64,000 nucleotides of DNA, from assembly GCA_910587645.1 (NCBI GenBank), contig CAJUNA010000005.1:157162-221161 (forward strand). The letters run 5' to 3'. Under the pieces are notes generated by a model. The model worked only from the letters and a program-made list of their open reading frames with translations. It ran no database searches and was not told the origin of the DNA. The stretch is from an uncultured Oscillospiraceae bacterium. Its GTDB lineage: Bacteria; Bacillota; Clostridia; Oscillospirales; Oscillospiraceae. Shown one piece after another: positions 18,328 through 27,010 of this stretch; positions within the stretch are counted from its first letter, which is position 1, and every line of letters starts with the position of its first letter. Made by a program: the position numbers and the translations under genes.

Positions 18328-18542
18328 CAGTCGATGGGTTCCCGGCGGTCGGTGCGTCCCAGGATATAATCGGTACTGGTGTGGTAGAGCACCGCCAGTT
18401 TCAGCAAGGCCCACACAGGGATCTCCCGTATTCCTTTTTCATACCTTCGATATACCTCAAGGTGCATATGAAGATATTCAGCAATATCCTTCTGCCGCAA
18501 ATCATTGTCAACACGCAAATCTTCTATGCGCTGAAATACCAT
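18327..18542 (-). CDS. Small XRE-family helix-turn-helix regulator
   Basis: A 71-residue protein that is almost only a helix-turn-helix: LRVDNDLRQKDIAEYLHMH holds the recognition unit and the tail STDYILGRTD is typical of the family. The ATG has only a weak ribosome binding site. Its stop overlaps the comEC start as TGATG, giving strong translational coupling. It may regulate its own operon, hence competence DNA uptake, but its target sites are not known. Confidence 0.9.
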   Translation of the reverse strand: MVFQRIEDLRVDNDLRQKDIAEYLHMHLEVYRRYEKGIREIPVWALLKLAVLYHTSTDYILGRTDRREPID

Positions 18543-18631
18543 TTATCATCACCAAGGAAATCCTACTGTTTGGTTGGTCTCGTGTGCAAAAATACGGTCA
18601 TATAGTAGTTTCTCTTGATAAGTATTCCCCC

Positions 18632-18662
18632 AAAAATAGGGGCTGCCAAAAGCAGCCCCTAT
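18632..18662 (-). terminator. Terminator overlapping the stop of the LTA synthase-like gene
   Basis: An 11-bp perfect stem (18636-18646 with 18652-18662) is followed on the minus strand by TTTTTG. Its first arm contains the TAG stop of the gene at 18659-20554, so coding sequence and terminator overlap. Confidence 0.85.
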
Positions 18663-20554
18663 CCTTCCATCACGCCCTGGTACAAAAACTCATTCCTCCA
18701 ATAAAACTGCAAATGCTGGAACCGCTGAAACAGCTCTTTCCGCTCCTCGGGGATCTTGTCCACCAGCGCGCCGTCCACCACATACTGCCCCTTTGTGGAA
18801 ACCACAGGGAATATCTCCATCATTTCATCCATTGCCTGCATGAACCCCGGCCCTTCCCAGCCGAGCTGGTCAAAAACCAGATTCATGAGATAGCAGGGAG
18901 AGACCGCCGGCCCCTCGCCCTTGACCTCATGCCCAATGATCTCCTCCGCCGCCTTGTTGGCCCAGATAAGGTAACGGGTGGAGTAGTGCCGCAGGAAGCT
19001 CTCCCCGGCGCTGGGGTTGATGTCGATGCCCATTTCCTCATAGAATACATTTCCGTCCCCCATCCAGGGCAGGTGGTCCCCAAAGGTCACCACCACCACT
19101 GGCGCGGGATCGTCCCGAAGCTGGTCGATCAGCTTTTTCAGCTCCCGGTCGGTGTCCATGATGTTGGCCATATAGTTATTCACGGCGTTTTTGCATTCCG
19201 CCGAGTAATCCCCCGTCAAATACTGGTCCGCCCCGGAATCCCAGGTAGGGTAAGGCCCGTGGCTCTGCACATTGACGGAAAAGGAGAAGCAGGGCTTCCC
19301 GGAAGCGATACATTCCTGGTAATCCCCGTAGATCTCCGGCAGCAGGACAGAATCCTCCGGATATTCCGCGTGGGACATGGTCTCATAATCCCCCTCCAGG
19401 AAACGGTATGTTTCAAACCCGAGGTAGCCATTGATATTGAACCGGTTGTAAAACCACTGGTAATAGGGATGGCTCCCTTCAATGGCGTACCCCTGCTCTC
19501 GGAGATACCAGGCGTAGGAGTTGGCGTTCCCCCGGAAATTCCGGAGCTGGTAGTTTCCCGTTAGAAAGCACCGTTCCGTATCCACCGTACCACCGGCGAA
19601 AATATTGGTTACCAGATCCCCGGTATAACTCTCGGCCTCCAGGGCGTGATACACGTCATAGCCGCTGACGTCCAGCCCTTCCACGTCGTAGAGGGAAAAG
19701 TCGGCGTAGGCCTCCCGCATTAGGCCGATGATATTAATTTTCCGATCCTCCGGAATGCTGGCGTCTGGATAGGCGTCCAGGAGCGCCTGAACCTCTTTTT
19801 TCTGGTATCCCCCCGGCGGTGTTTCCACAAAATCACGGATGCTGTGGATAAACGGATACCAGAAACCGTGGGACACATAATTCTGCGTTGCGCTCCACTG
19901 GTTGAGGTGGGCAAAATTCTGGGTATTTTGATAATGTTCCCCGTCCAGGGCCACCGGGACCAGGCACCCGCACAAAACCACCGCTGCCGCCACCGTCCCC
20001 AGCCTGCGCCATATATGCCGCACCTGGCCAGGGGCGAGAAACCACAGCAGCGCCGCGCCCAGAAGCAGGAAAAATACAACCAGGACAATTTTCCAGTCAA
20101 TAAACAAAGAGTAGTGATCCCCGGTGGCCATGGCCTTGGCTTCCCGGAGGATCAGCATATCCTCAAAATACAGCGGATCGTCCCGGAATTGCAGTTTATA
20201 GTAATTTCCCAAGCTAAAGCCAAAGGCCACGCCCCCACCGGCCAGGAACGCAGGCCACGCCCTTCCCAGCAGGCCGTAAAACAGCAAAACCAGTAACGCC
20301 ACAGGGATGGTATTGAGCAGCAGCGTCTGCCAGTGGCATAAATAATCCAGCAGCACCCGTTTTGAGTACGGCCCTATAGCCAGCACCAGCAGGGCCAATC
20401 CCATGCACAGCCCCGCGCAAAACAGCAGCGCCGTCCGGTAGGCGTAATAAAGCCCCCGTTTTTTTCTGTTCCATCCCTCGTCCGGCTGTGGACGGAAGAG
20501 GAAGCACGCATTCCAAAACCTTTTCAAACCCATACCCCTTTTCTGGAGCTTCAT
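18659..20554 (-). CDS. LTA synthase family protein (sulfatase-fold phosphotransferase)
   Basis: A 631-residue enzyme with five N-terminal helices (about 27-200) and an extracellular sulfatase-fold domain. The LtaS-type catalytic features are visible: Glu in EAESYTG near 305, the Thr nucleophile in AGGTVDTERCFLTG near 320, and GDHLP, the metal-binding Asp-His pair, near 495. LtaS enzymes move glycerol-phosphate from phosphatidylglycerol to teichoic acid. It is alone on a strong promoter (20582-20610) and has its own terminator. Whether it makes LTA or modifies another glycan with phosphoglycerol cannot be decided. The ATG at 20554 is used; MGLKRF, seven codons in, is an alternative. Confidence 0.9.
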   Translation of the reverse strand: MKLQKRGMGLKRFWNACFLFRPQPDEGWNRKKRGLYYAYRTALLFCAGLCMGLALLVLAIGPYSKRVLLDYLCHWQTLLLNTIPVALLVLLFYGLLGRAWPAFLAGGGVAFGFSLGNYYKLQFRDDPLYFEDMLILREAKAMATGDHYSLFIDWKIVLVVFFLLLGAALLWFLAPGQVRHIWRRLGTVAAAVVLCGCLVPVALDGEHYQNTQNFAHLNQWSATQNYVSHGFWYPFIHSIRDFVETPPGGYQKKEVQALLDAYPDASIPEDRKINIIGLMREAYADFSLYDVEGLDVSGYDVYHALEAESYTGDLVTNIFAGGTVDTERCFLTGNYQLRNFRGNANSYAWYLREQGYAIEGSHPYYQWFYNRFNINGYLGFETYRFLEGDYETMSHAEYPEDSVLLPEIYGDYQECIASGKPCFSFSVNVQSHGPYPTWDSGADQYLTGDYSAECKNAVNNYMANIMDTDRELKKLIDQLRDDPAPVVVVTFGDHLPWMGDGNVFYEEMGIDINPSAGESFLRHYSTRYLIWANKAAEEIIGHEVKGEGPAVSPCYLMNLVFDQLGWEGPGFMQAMDEMMEIFPVVSTKGQYVVDGALVDKIPEERKELFQRFQHLQFYWRNEFLYQGVMEG

Positions 20555-20581
20555 CCAAGAAAAACCCCGTCATTTCCTGTC

Positions 20582-20610
20582 ATTATAGCCTTTTTTTCCC
20601 GGAATGGCAA
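20582..20610 (-). promoter_or_regulatory. Promoter of the LTA synthase-like gene
   Basis: On the minus strand TTGCCA (20605-20610) and a consensus TATAAT (20582-20587) are 17 bases apart, 27 bases before the start codon. Confidence 0.85.
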
Positions 20611-20643
20611 GAGGCCTTGTTTTAGGATTTATTTATGATTTTT

Positions 20644-21525
20644 TTACGCCAGCAGACCTTCCAGCTCTTCCAGCTCCAGCCCCGGCTGCAAAGCCATGTC
20701 CAGCCCATAGCCCAGCACCTTCGCCAGCTCCCGCACCTTCGCATCGATGCTGTCCGGCGTAACGAACAGCCCCCGGCCCTGCAAACGGGGGATTTTTTCC
20801 TCATCCCCTCCGGCCTGGGCCAGCAGGTCCTTGGCTGCCGTCTCCACGCTGACCACGGTAGGCACGCCAATGGAGACCACGGGCACCCCCAGCCCCGTCC
20901 GGTTGAGGGCCATCCGATGGTTTCCCACGCCGCTGCCGGGGATCAGCCCGGTGTCGGAAATCTGGATGGAACTGCACAGCCTGTCCAGGCTCCGCGCCGC
21001 CAACGCGTCTACTACCACCACCGCTGCCGGTTTTACATGATCCGCAGCCCCCCGGATCCACTCAGCAGCCTCCAGCCCGGTACTGCCCAGTACCCCGGCG
21101 CCCAGCCCCGACACGCTTCGGAACCCTGGCAGCACTTCCTGCAAATGTCTTGTCACCAGGAGATGATCCAGCATCCTCGGCCCCAGCGCGTCCGCCGTCA
21201 TGGCCGGATTTCCCAGCCCCGCGGCCAGCACCGGGCCACGCTCCGGCAAAAGTGGCCCCACCAGCTCCGCTACCGCCCGGACAGCCCGGGCAAAGACCTC
21301 CTCCTCCCGCCGCCACAGCGCGGACACATCTAGTGTCAGATAAGTCCCCCTGGGCTTTCCCAGGGCGGTTTCCCCCTCCTGGTTCAATATCTCCACCCGG
21401 GACACGGGGAAGCCATAAAGCTCCTCATCCCTGGCAGCCACGCCGGACAGCCTTGTAGTCTCTCCAGCTTTTTCCCGCCAGAGCTGATGAGCCTCCATGG
21501 CCAAATCGGTGCGAATGGTCAGCAT
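20644..21525 (-). CDS. gpr: Germination protease (GPR endopeptidase)
   Basis: A 293-residue A25-family aspartic-type protease that degrades small acid-soluble spore proteins at germination. The N-terminus RTDLAMEAH matches the region autoprocessed in GPR; other hallmarks are GLGNPAMTADALGPR near 102, KPAAVVVVDALAARS near 165 and TGLIPGSGVGNHR near 197. The length is slightly below that of the B. subtilis enzyme. GGGGAGGAAACG precedes the ATG. It is divergent from rpsT. No small acid-soluble protein gene lies in the window. Confidence 0.95.
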   Translation of the reverse strand: MLTIRTDLAMEAHQLWREKAGETTRLSGVAARDEELYGFPVSRVEILNQEGETALGKPRGTYLTLDVSALWRREEEVFARAVRAVAELVGPLLPERGPVLAAGLGNPAMTADALGPRMLDHLLVTRHLQEVLPGFRSVSGLGAGVLGSTGLEAAEWIRGAADHVKPAAVVVVDALAARSLDRLCSSIQISDTGLIPGSGVGNHRMALNRTGLGVPVVSIGVPTVVSVETAAKDLLAQAGGDEEKIPRLQGRGLFVTPDSIDAKVRELAKVLGYGLDMALQPGLELEELEGLLA

Positions 21526-21634
21526 AACTTGCGTTTCCTCCCCAGACCAGATACAAAATCTGGTGTTTTTCCCCTATCCTTCCCGTGCCGGCTGGAAATA
21601 TGTAAAAAAAGGCGGCGGAATAAGAAAATTTTCC

Positions 21635-21663
21635 TTGCAATTTTCAAAAAAGCGTGTTAAAAT
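21635..21663 (+). promoter_or_regulatory. Promoter of rpsT
   Basis: TTGCAA (21635-21640) and TAAAAT (21658-21663) are 17 bases apart, 63 bases before the TTG start, after an A/T-rich stretch. Confidence 0.8.
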
Positions 21664-21726
21664 ATGATTCTGCGTGGGGGAGGTAAATCTACCGCCCCAT
21701 AGCCCCCATTGGAGGAGGTGTTTGGT

Positions 21727-21990
21727 TTGCCGAATATCAAGTCCGCTAAGAAGCGCGTGCTGGTGGCTGAGGCCCGTAACGCCCGCAACAAGGCTGAGAG
21801 ATCCGCGATGAAGACCGCCGTCAAAAAATTTGAGGCCGCTGCCGCAAATGGCAATCGCACCGAGGCCGAGGGCGCCTACAAGGTCGCGGTGAAAGCCGTG
21901 GACAAGGCCGCCGCTAAGGGCATTCTGCACAAGAACAATGCCGCTCATAAAAAGAGCGCCATGACCTTGAAGCTCAATCAAGTAGGCTGA
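21727..21990 (+). CDS. rpsT: 30S ribosomal protein S20
   Basis: An 87-residue basic helical protein that binds 16S rRNA. PNIKSAKKRVLVAEARNARN at the N-terminus and KGILHKNNAAHKKSAM near the C-terminus are characteristic. The start is TTG at 21727: PNIKSAKK must follow the initiator directly, and GGAGGAGGTG at 21711-21720 sits six bases before it. An in-frame TTG at 21709 would put this ribosome binding site inside the gene and is rejected. Single gene with its own promoter and terminator; a rare start codon is a known way to tune S20 (TTG is also used in E. coli). Confidence 0.97.
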   Translation: MPNIKSAKKRVLVAEARNARNKAERSAMKTAVKKFEAAAANGNRTEAEGAYKVAVKAVDKAAAKGILHKNNAAHKKSAMTLKLNQVG

Positions 21991-22010
21991 TTTCAACCAA
22001 ACAGCAAAGT

Positions 22011-22038
22011 GAACCACCCTGTCGGGGTGGTTCTTTTG
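22011..22038 (+). terminator. Terminator of rpsT
   Basis: A 9-bp stem (22011-22019 with 22025-22033) is followed by TTTTG, 21 bases after the rpsT stop. Confidence 0.85.
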
Positions 22039-22115
22039 TTATTCTATATAGGGACCATCCGTATCAAACCGAGGCTGGGGAACATTCCCCGGCCTGTTTT
22101 CATTCATATGCCCTA

Positions 22116-22943
22116 TCAGGGCGTAAACCCCTCAAAAATACAGGGTACCCCTTCGCGCTCCAGCCGGTCCATGGTCTCCCGGTCCCGCACAGTCCAGGCT
22201 ACCTCATGAACCCCATACAGCCTTTTCATAACCCGCAAGCTGCGGTTCTTCCGGTCCAGGCAATTATAGGCGATAAAATCCGGCCTTGTCGCCGCCGTGC
22301 TCAACAGGTTGGTCAGCAGGAACCTGGCCGCCCAGGGGAGGTTTCCCACTTCGCTGCCCTTCAAAAAGTTCTGGCTCAACTGCCCCCGGAACACATCCGG
22401 GTATTTCTTCTTTAGCCGTAGCAATACCCCAGGGTGGAAGGACTCCACGCAGTATGTACCGTTCCAGCTCTTCAGCAGCGCCATCGCCGCGTCAGTCAGG
22501 GCATTGGCGTTGTTCCGCTCCGCTTTCAGCTCCACCACCAGCGGGGTTTTTCCCTCAAATAGTGCCAGTACATCCTTTAGCAGGGGGATGGTCTCGCCTG
22601 TCCCCTGCAAAGGGTAGTCCTTCAAATCCCCCGCCGTCAAATCCTCAATAAACGCCTTTTTCCCGCAGACCCTTGACAAATCGCTGTCATGCACCACCGC
22701 CAACTGGCCATCGGCCATGAGATGCACGTCCAGCTCCGCGCCGAAGCCGCCCGCTGCCGCCGCCCGGAAAGCGGCCATTGAGTTTTCCGGCCTGCCTAGG
22801 CGCAGGTCATGCAGCCCCCGGTGGGCGTACCGGACGCCGCCCAGCTTTTCCCATCCGGGCTGTCCCCGGCGGGGAAGGAGCATCAGCCCCCAAATTCCCG
22901 CCGCGCCTGCACAGCCCGCCGCAATCTTACCCAACAGTCTCAT
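22116..22943 (-). CDS. Glycerophosphodiester phosphodiesterase
   Basis: A 275-residue GDPD-family protein with an N-terminal anchor (about 7-22). The TIM-barrel catalytic residues are visible: YAHRGLHD near 40, RPENSMAAF near 50 and AELDVHLMADGQLAVVHDSD near 75. It releases alcohols from glycerophosphodiesters, possibly at the membrane from lipid or teichoic acid turnover. The frame is open to 23024 but would overlap the MFS gene; the ATG at 22943 lies 20 bases after that gene's stop and is chosen. It is the last of a probable HAD-MFS-GDPD operon. Confidence 0.92.
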   Translation of the reverse strand: MRLLGKIAAGCAGAAGIWGLMLLPRRGQPGWEKLGGVRYAHRGLHDLRLGRPENSMAAFRAAAAGGFGAELDVHLMADGQLAVVHDSDLSRVCGKKAFIEDLTAGDLKDYPLQGTGETIPLLKDVLALFEGKTPLVVELKAERNNANALTDAAMALLKSWNGTYCVESFHPGVLLRLKKKYPDVFRGQLSQNFLKGSEVGNLPWAARFLLTNLLSTAATRPDFIAYNCLDRKNRSLRVMKRLYGVHEVAWTVRDRETMDRLEREGVPCIFEGFTP

Positions 22944-22962
22944 ACGCCCAATCCTTCCTGGC

Positions 22963-24306
22963 TTAATCATCCATATCCTCGAAAGCGGCCAGCCCTTTCT
23001 TCGCTTCCGCCTTGCTGTCCCCATGCTTCACAAAGCACATAGTAACAAAGCTCATAGCCACAAAAAACGCCGCATAGGGGAACAGCACCTGATAACTGAC
23101 AGATTTCATCAGCGTCCCAGCCAGCATGGGGGTAATCACCTGCGCGGCCATAGACGCGGTGTAGTAGTACCCGGTAAACTTCCCCACATCACTGCCCCGG
23201 CACATTTCCACTACCATAGGCAGGGAGTTGACGTTAATCGCCGCCCAAGCCAGCCCCACCAGGGCAAAGGCCACATACATCACCGGCGTAATGGAAGATG
23301 CGTTGTGGGTCAGGAAGAATCCTGCCGTAAAGCAGGCCGCCAGCAGCACCACGCCGGACATAATGGTCTTTTTCCGTCCCACCTTGGACGCAACGATACC
23401 AATAGGGATATAGGACACGATGGCTCCCACGGTAGCCACCATCAGGCAGGTGGCCGCGCCCCCCACGCCCTCGCCCATAACCTCCGCCAGGTAAGTAGAA
23501 AACCAGGTGGTCACACCGTTGTATCCCACAAACCACAGCGCAATAGAAGCCAGCAGGAACGCCAGGCTTTTCTTGACCGGCGCGGGAAGGGTCTCATGGC
23601 CGCTGCCATCATCCTCGGCGAGGTTCCATTCCGGGTGTTTTTTCTCCAGCGCCCGGTTTTGTTCCACCAATTCCGGCTCTTTAATGGTGGCCAGCAGAAT
23701 TACCACCGCCGCCGCCATAATAAGGGACACGATCAAAAACAAAGACTGATAGTTGACATGTGCCATTTCCTTCACCTTCGCGGTAGGATACAGCACCGCC
23801 GTCACCGCCAGATAGATAACGCCTCCCACCGCGCCCATCAGGTTAATCACAGCGTTTGCCTTACTCCGCAAAGGTTTCGGCGTCACATCCGGCATAAGGG
23901 CCACGGCAGGGGAGCGGTAAGTCCCCATCGCGATAAGCAGCAGCCCCAGTACGATAATAAAGCTGGCCAGCTTAAATTCTGCGGCTTCCCGGGAATAGCT
24001 GTTGTCCAGGGCGGGGAGGAGGTTCATCAGGATTACGGCCCCCGCGGTGCCGCCGATGATATAGGGAGTGCGGCTTCCCAACCTGGTATTGGTTTTGTCA
24101 GACAACCCCCCGAATAAGGGGAGCATAAATAACGCCAGGATATTATCCGCCGCCATAATCATCCCGGTGAGGGACTCATCCATGTGGAAGGTCTCCCGAA
24201 GGATCAGCGGTACCAGGTTGTCGTACATCTGCCAAAAGGCACAGATAGACAAAAAGGCCAGCCCCACCAAAATCGTGCGTTTGTTGTCCAGCTTCAGCTT
24301 ATTCAT
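22963..24306 (-). CDS. MFS transporter, SLC45/GPH-like
   Basis: A 447-residue transporter with about twelve membrane helices. The loop GGLSDKTNTRLGSRTPYI near 65 is the motif between helices 2 and 3, and its form, with R-x-G-R-R-x-P-like RLGSRTPYI, resembles sugar transporters of the SLC45 and GPH groups. The substrate is not known; a sugar or glycoside is a guess from that resemblance. GGGAGGA precedes two adjacent ATG codons (24309 and 24306); the second has the better spacing. It lies between a HAD phosphatase and GDPD on the same strand. Confidence 0.88.
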   Translation of the reverse strand: MNKLKLDNKRTILVGLAFLSICAFWQMYDNLVPLILRETFHMDESLTGMIMAADNILALFMLPLFGGLSDKTNTRLGSRTPYIIGGTAGAVILMNLLPALDNSYSREAAEFKLASFIIVLGLLLIAMGTYRSPAVALMPDVTPKPLRSKANAVINLMGAVGGVIYLAVTAVLYPTAKVKEMAHVNYQSLFLIVSLIMAAAVVILLATIKEPELVEQNRALEKKHPEWNLAEDDGSGHETLPAPVKKSLAFLLASIALWFVGYNGVTTWFSTYLAEVMGEGVGGAATCLMVATVGAIVSYIPIGIVASKVGRKKTIMSGVVLLAACFTAGFFLTHNASSITPVMYVAFALVGLAWAAINVNSLPMVVEMCRGSDVGKFTGYYYTASMAAQVITPMLAGTLMKSVSYQVLFPYAAFFVAMSFVTMCFVKHGDSKAEAKKGLAAFEDMDD

Positions 24307-24350
24307 CATTTTTCCTCCCATCCCTCATTCCCAGGACCACAGGAAAAGCC

Positions 24351-25163
24351 TCAGCGCCCACTATCCCTCGCCTTCACCCAGGCTTCTCCCAGGGCGGCAA
24401 TATCCGCAAACACCCAGGTAGGCTTTTCCCCGCTGGCCGCCACATCGTCCATTGTCCCATCGCCGGAGAGTACAAACGCCGTGTCCACCCCCGCGTTGAC
24501 GCCGGAAGCAATATCGGTATACATCCGGTCCCCGACCATCACAGCCTCCTCAGGCCGGGACCCAGTCCTCTCCAAAGCCAGAAGGATCATCGCCGGCTCA
24601 GGCTTCCCAATACACCGGGGCCTCCGCCCGGTAGCGCGGTAAAGCATCTCGCATACGCTCCCCACATCCGGCACGGAGCCATACCAGGTGGGGCAGACCC
24701 AATCCAGGTTAGCGGCAATATACTCCACCCCCCGGTTGAGCAAAATACAGGCATCCTCCAGCTTCCGGAACACCAGCTCGGTGTCAAATCCCATCAGCAG
24801 GCAGTCAATATCATCCTCCAGCCTGTCTGTAACAGGAATCCCCGCCCCCGCAAGCTGCTGGCGGAAGGTGGCCGTCCCAAAAGCGTAGCACTTATGAAAC
24901 GGCGTTCGCTTAGATAAATCGTCAATAAGCGCGTCCACGGAAGTCAAAAAATCTTCCTTTACCGAAGGAATCCCCATGCGCTTAAGCTTTTCAATATAGG
25001 CGTCCACCGAACGGGAGGAATTATTGCTTAAAAACAGATACCGCCCGCCGCCGGCCCGTACTGCGTCCAAAAAGGGGACCGTCCCCGGGAACAGATCCTC
25101 ATCCACATATATCGTACCATCCATATCCAGCAAAAAGAGCTTTTTTTCTCCTAATAGAGCCAT
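24351..25163 (-). CDS. HAD-IIA family hydrolase (NagD-like phosphatase)
   Basis: A 270-residue cytosolic phosphatase. All HAD motifs are visible: FLLDMDGTIYVDE near 10 with the nucleophile and acid, FLSNNSSRS near 45, KPEPAMI near 187 and VGDRMYTDIASG near 213. The C2-type cap marks the NagD/PGP group, which acts on sugar or nucleotide phosphates. The ATG at 25163 has GGGAGAT eight bases upstream and places the DxD motif at the usual distance, so the further upstream ATG is rejected. First gene left of dnaA, divergent from it. Confidence 0.92.
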   Translation of the reverse strand: MALLGEKKLFLLDMDGTIYVDEDLFPGTVPFLDAVRAGGGRYLFLSNNSSRSVDAYIEKLKRMGIPSVKEDFLTSVDALIDDLSKRTPFHKCYAFGTATFRQQLAGAGIPVTDRLEDDIDCLLMGFDTELVFRKLEDACILLNRGVEYIAANLDWVCPTWYGSVPDVGSVCEMLYRATGRRPRCIGKPEPAMILLALERTGSRPEEAVMVGDRMYTDIASGVNAGVDTAFVLSGDGTMDDVAASGEKPTWVFADIAALGEAWVKARDSGR

Positions 25164-25294
25164 AAATTGATCTCCCAAACATAAAAGATTATTTCCCATA
25201 TTACTACAAACCCAGCCTGGTGTCCACAGAAAATCCCCTAACGTGTAAAATTTTACCCTACTGAAAATTTTCTTATTATTAGAATAAGTGTCTG

Positions 25295-25323
25295 TTGCAA
25301 TCCTATCCGTTTTTTGGTATAAT
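25295..25323 (+). promoter_or_regulatory. Promoter of dnaA
   Basis: TTGCAA (25295-25300) and a perfect TATAAT (25318-25323) are 17 bases apart. Transcription would start near 25330, about 59 bases before the ATG. Upstream, TGTCCACAG at 25221 is a poor DnaA-box match, so autoregulation by DnaA is not evident here. Confidence 0.9.
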
Positions 25324-25388
25324 CAATTAGATATACATTCCACCGGAACAAGCCGCGGAACCGAGAGAAGAAAGAAGGGAGAGCTTCT

Positions 25389-26702
25389 ATGCAATCTGTT
25401 TCCGATATATGGTCCATGATCCTGGACAGACTGCGGGCAGACCTGTCCGAAACCACCATTAAGACCTGGTTTGACGAAACCGCCGTAGTGGCCCTGGAGG
25501 GCAACGAACTAATTCTCCACTGCCCCAACGCCTTCAAGCGCACTAACATCCAAGACCGTTTCCTGCCCAACATCGAAGCGGGGCTGAAGGATATTTTTTC
25601 TTCCAACATGACCGTTGTACTGCTGGACGATGAAGGCCTGCGCCGCCGGGAGAGCCGGGAGGAAGCCAAGCCGGCCTCCATCATGGACAGCGGGGAGTTC
25701 ACCTTTGAGACCTTCGTGGTCGGCCCATCCAACCATCTGGCCTGTTCCGCCGCCCGGGCGGTAGCCGACGCCCCCGGCCAGCACTATAACCCCCTGTTTA
25801 TTTACGGCAGCTCCGGCCTTGGCAAGACCCACCTGCTTTACGCCATTGCCCACGTTATCCGCCAAAAATCCCCAAACGCCAGGATCCTCTATATCAAGGG
25901 AGACGAATTTATCAACGACTTCATTGAAACCGTCCGTTCCGGCCGCTCCATGAACGACTTCCGTATCAAGTACCGGGAAGCGGACCTGATGCTGGTGGAC
26001 GATATCCAATTCGTAGCAGGAAAAGTAGAGACCCAGAACGAATTTTTCCACACCTTCAACACGCTATACGAGAGCAAGCGTCAAATTGTCCTCACCTCCG
26101 ACCGCCCCCCCCAGGAAATGACCCTGCTGGACGACCGCCTGCGCACCCGTTTTGAATGGGGCCTGATGGCGGACGTACAGCAGCCGGTGCTGGAAACCCG
26201 GGTAGCCATCGTTAAAAACAAAGCAGCTAACCTGGGCCTGATCCTGGACGACTCCATCGCCAACTACATTGCCAACAAGATCACCTCCAACGTCCGCCAG
26301 CTCGAGGGCACCGTCCACAAAATCAAGGCCTTCCACGACCTGGACATGGAGATCGACCAATCCACCGTAGACCGGGCTATCCAGGACATGATCCGCTCCA
26401 ACGAGTTCACCATCACCCCGGACAACATCATCCGGGAAGTATGCCGCTTCTTCCGGGTAGAGGAAGACCAAATCCGCGGCCCCTCCCGCAGCCGGGATAT
26501 CCTCAACGCCCGCCAGATCGCCATGTATCTAATCCGCAGCATGACCAGCATCTCCCTGGACGAAACAGGAAAGCTTTTCGGGGGACGGGATCATTCCACC
26601 GCCTTAAACGGTATCACCAAGGTAGAAACCCGCATGAAAAAGGACCACACCTACGCGGAAACAGTAAAAGCCATCATCACAAATATCAACTCCACAAAAT
26701 AG
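25389..26702 (+). CDS. dnaA: Chromosomal replication initiator protein DnaA
   Basis: A 437-residue AAA+ initiator that binds DnaA boxes and opens the origin. Domain I (about 1-75) is followed by a short linker, then Walker A as SSGLGKTH near 145, Walker B as LMLVDDIQF near 205 and the DNA-binding domain IV with ISLDETGKLFGGRDHSTAL near 405. The short domain II gives a slightly compact protein compared with B. subtilis (446). It begins the dnaA-dnaN-rlbA-recF-remB-gyrB-gyrA block. To its left there is no rpmH-rnpA, unlike most Firmicutes. Confidence 0.99.
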   Translation: MQSVSDIWSMILDRLRADLSETTIKTWFDETAVVALEGNELILHCPNAFKRTNIQDRFLPNIEAGLKDIFSSNMTVVLLDDEGLRRRESREEAKPASIMDSGEFTFETFVVGPSNHLACSAARAVADAPGQHYNPLFIYGSSGLGKTHLLYAIAHVIRQKSPNARILYIKGDEFINDFIETVRSGRSMNDFRIKYREADLMLVDDIQFVAGKVETQNEFFHTFNTLYESKRQIVLTSDRPPQEMTLLDDRLRTRFEWGLMADVQQPVLETRVAIVKNKAANLGLILDDSIANYIANKITSNVRQLEGTVHKIKAFHDLDMEIDQSTVDRAIQDMIRSNEFTITPDNIIREVCRFFRVEEDQIRGPSRSRDILNARQIAMYLIRSMTSISLDETGKLFGGRDHSTALNGITKVETRMKKDHTYAETVKAIITNINSTK

Positions 26703-27010
26703 GGGGACCGCCCAACAACAGGTTTCCACATTTTCCCCCAAGTTTTCCACAAAACTAACCGAAACTTTTCAACACGCCCTGTGGAAATCATCCGCCCCAC
26801 CATCCCCTGTGGAAACCACCATCAATTTCCCGCTATTTTCCACAAACTATTTCCCGCTAATTTTTCCAGATTTCCCAATGCTTTCCCCCACTTATCCACA
26901 AAAAATCCCCCTACCGCTTCTCCTGCTGAAAAATATACTATTTTATTCTTCTCTTTCCCTCAAAATGACAAAACTACCCTACCTGCCAAAAACGAAAGGA
27001 TCACAAGCTT
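26703..27010 (+). other. oriC: Probable chromosomal origin (oriC) between dnaA and dnaN
   Basis: Six DnaA-box-like 9-mers occur in 180 bases: forward at 26722-26730, 26743-26751 and 26836-26844, reverse at 26780-26788 and 26808-26816, and a perfect TTATCCACA at 26892-26900. The others differ from consensus at one or two positions, mostly TTTTCCACA type. Downstream, 26926-26955 is strongly A/T-rich and is the likely unwinding element. Layout and location match the dnaA-dnaN origin part of other Firmicutes. The stretch contains no gene. Confidence 0.9.
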
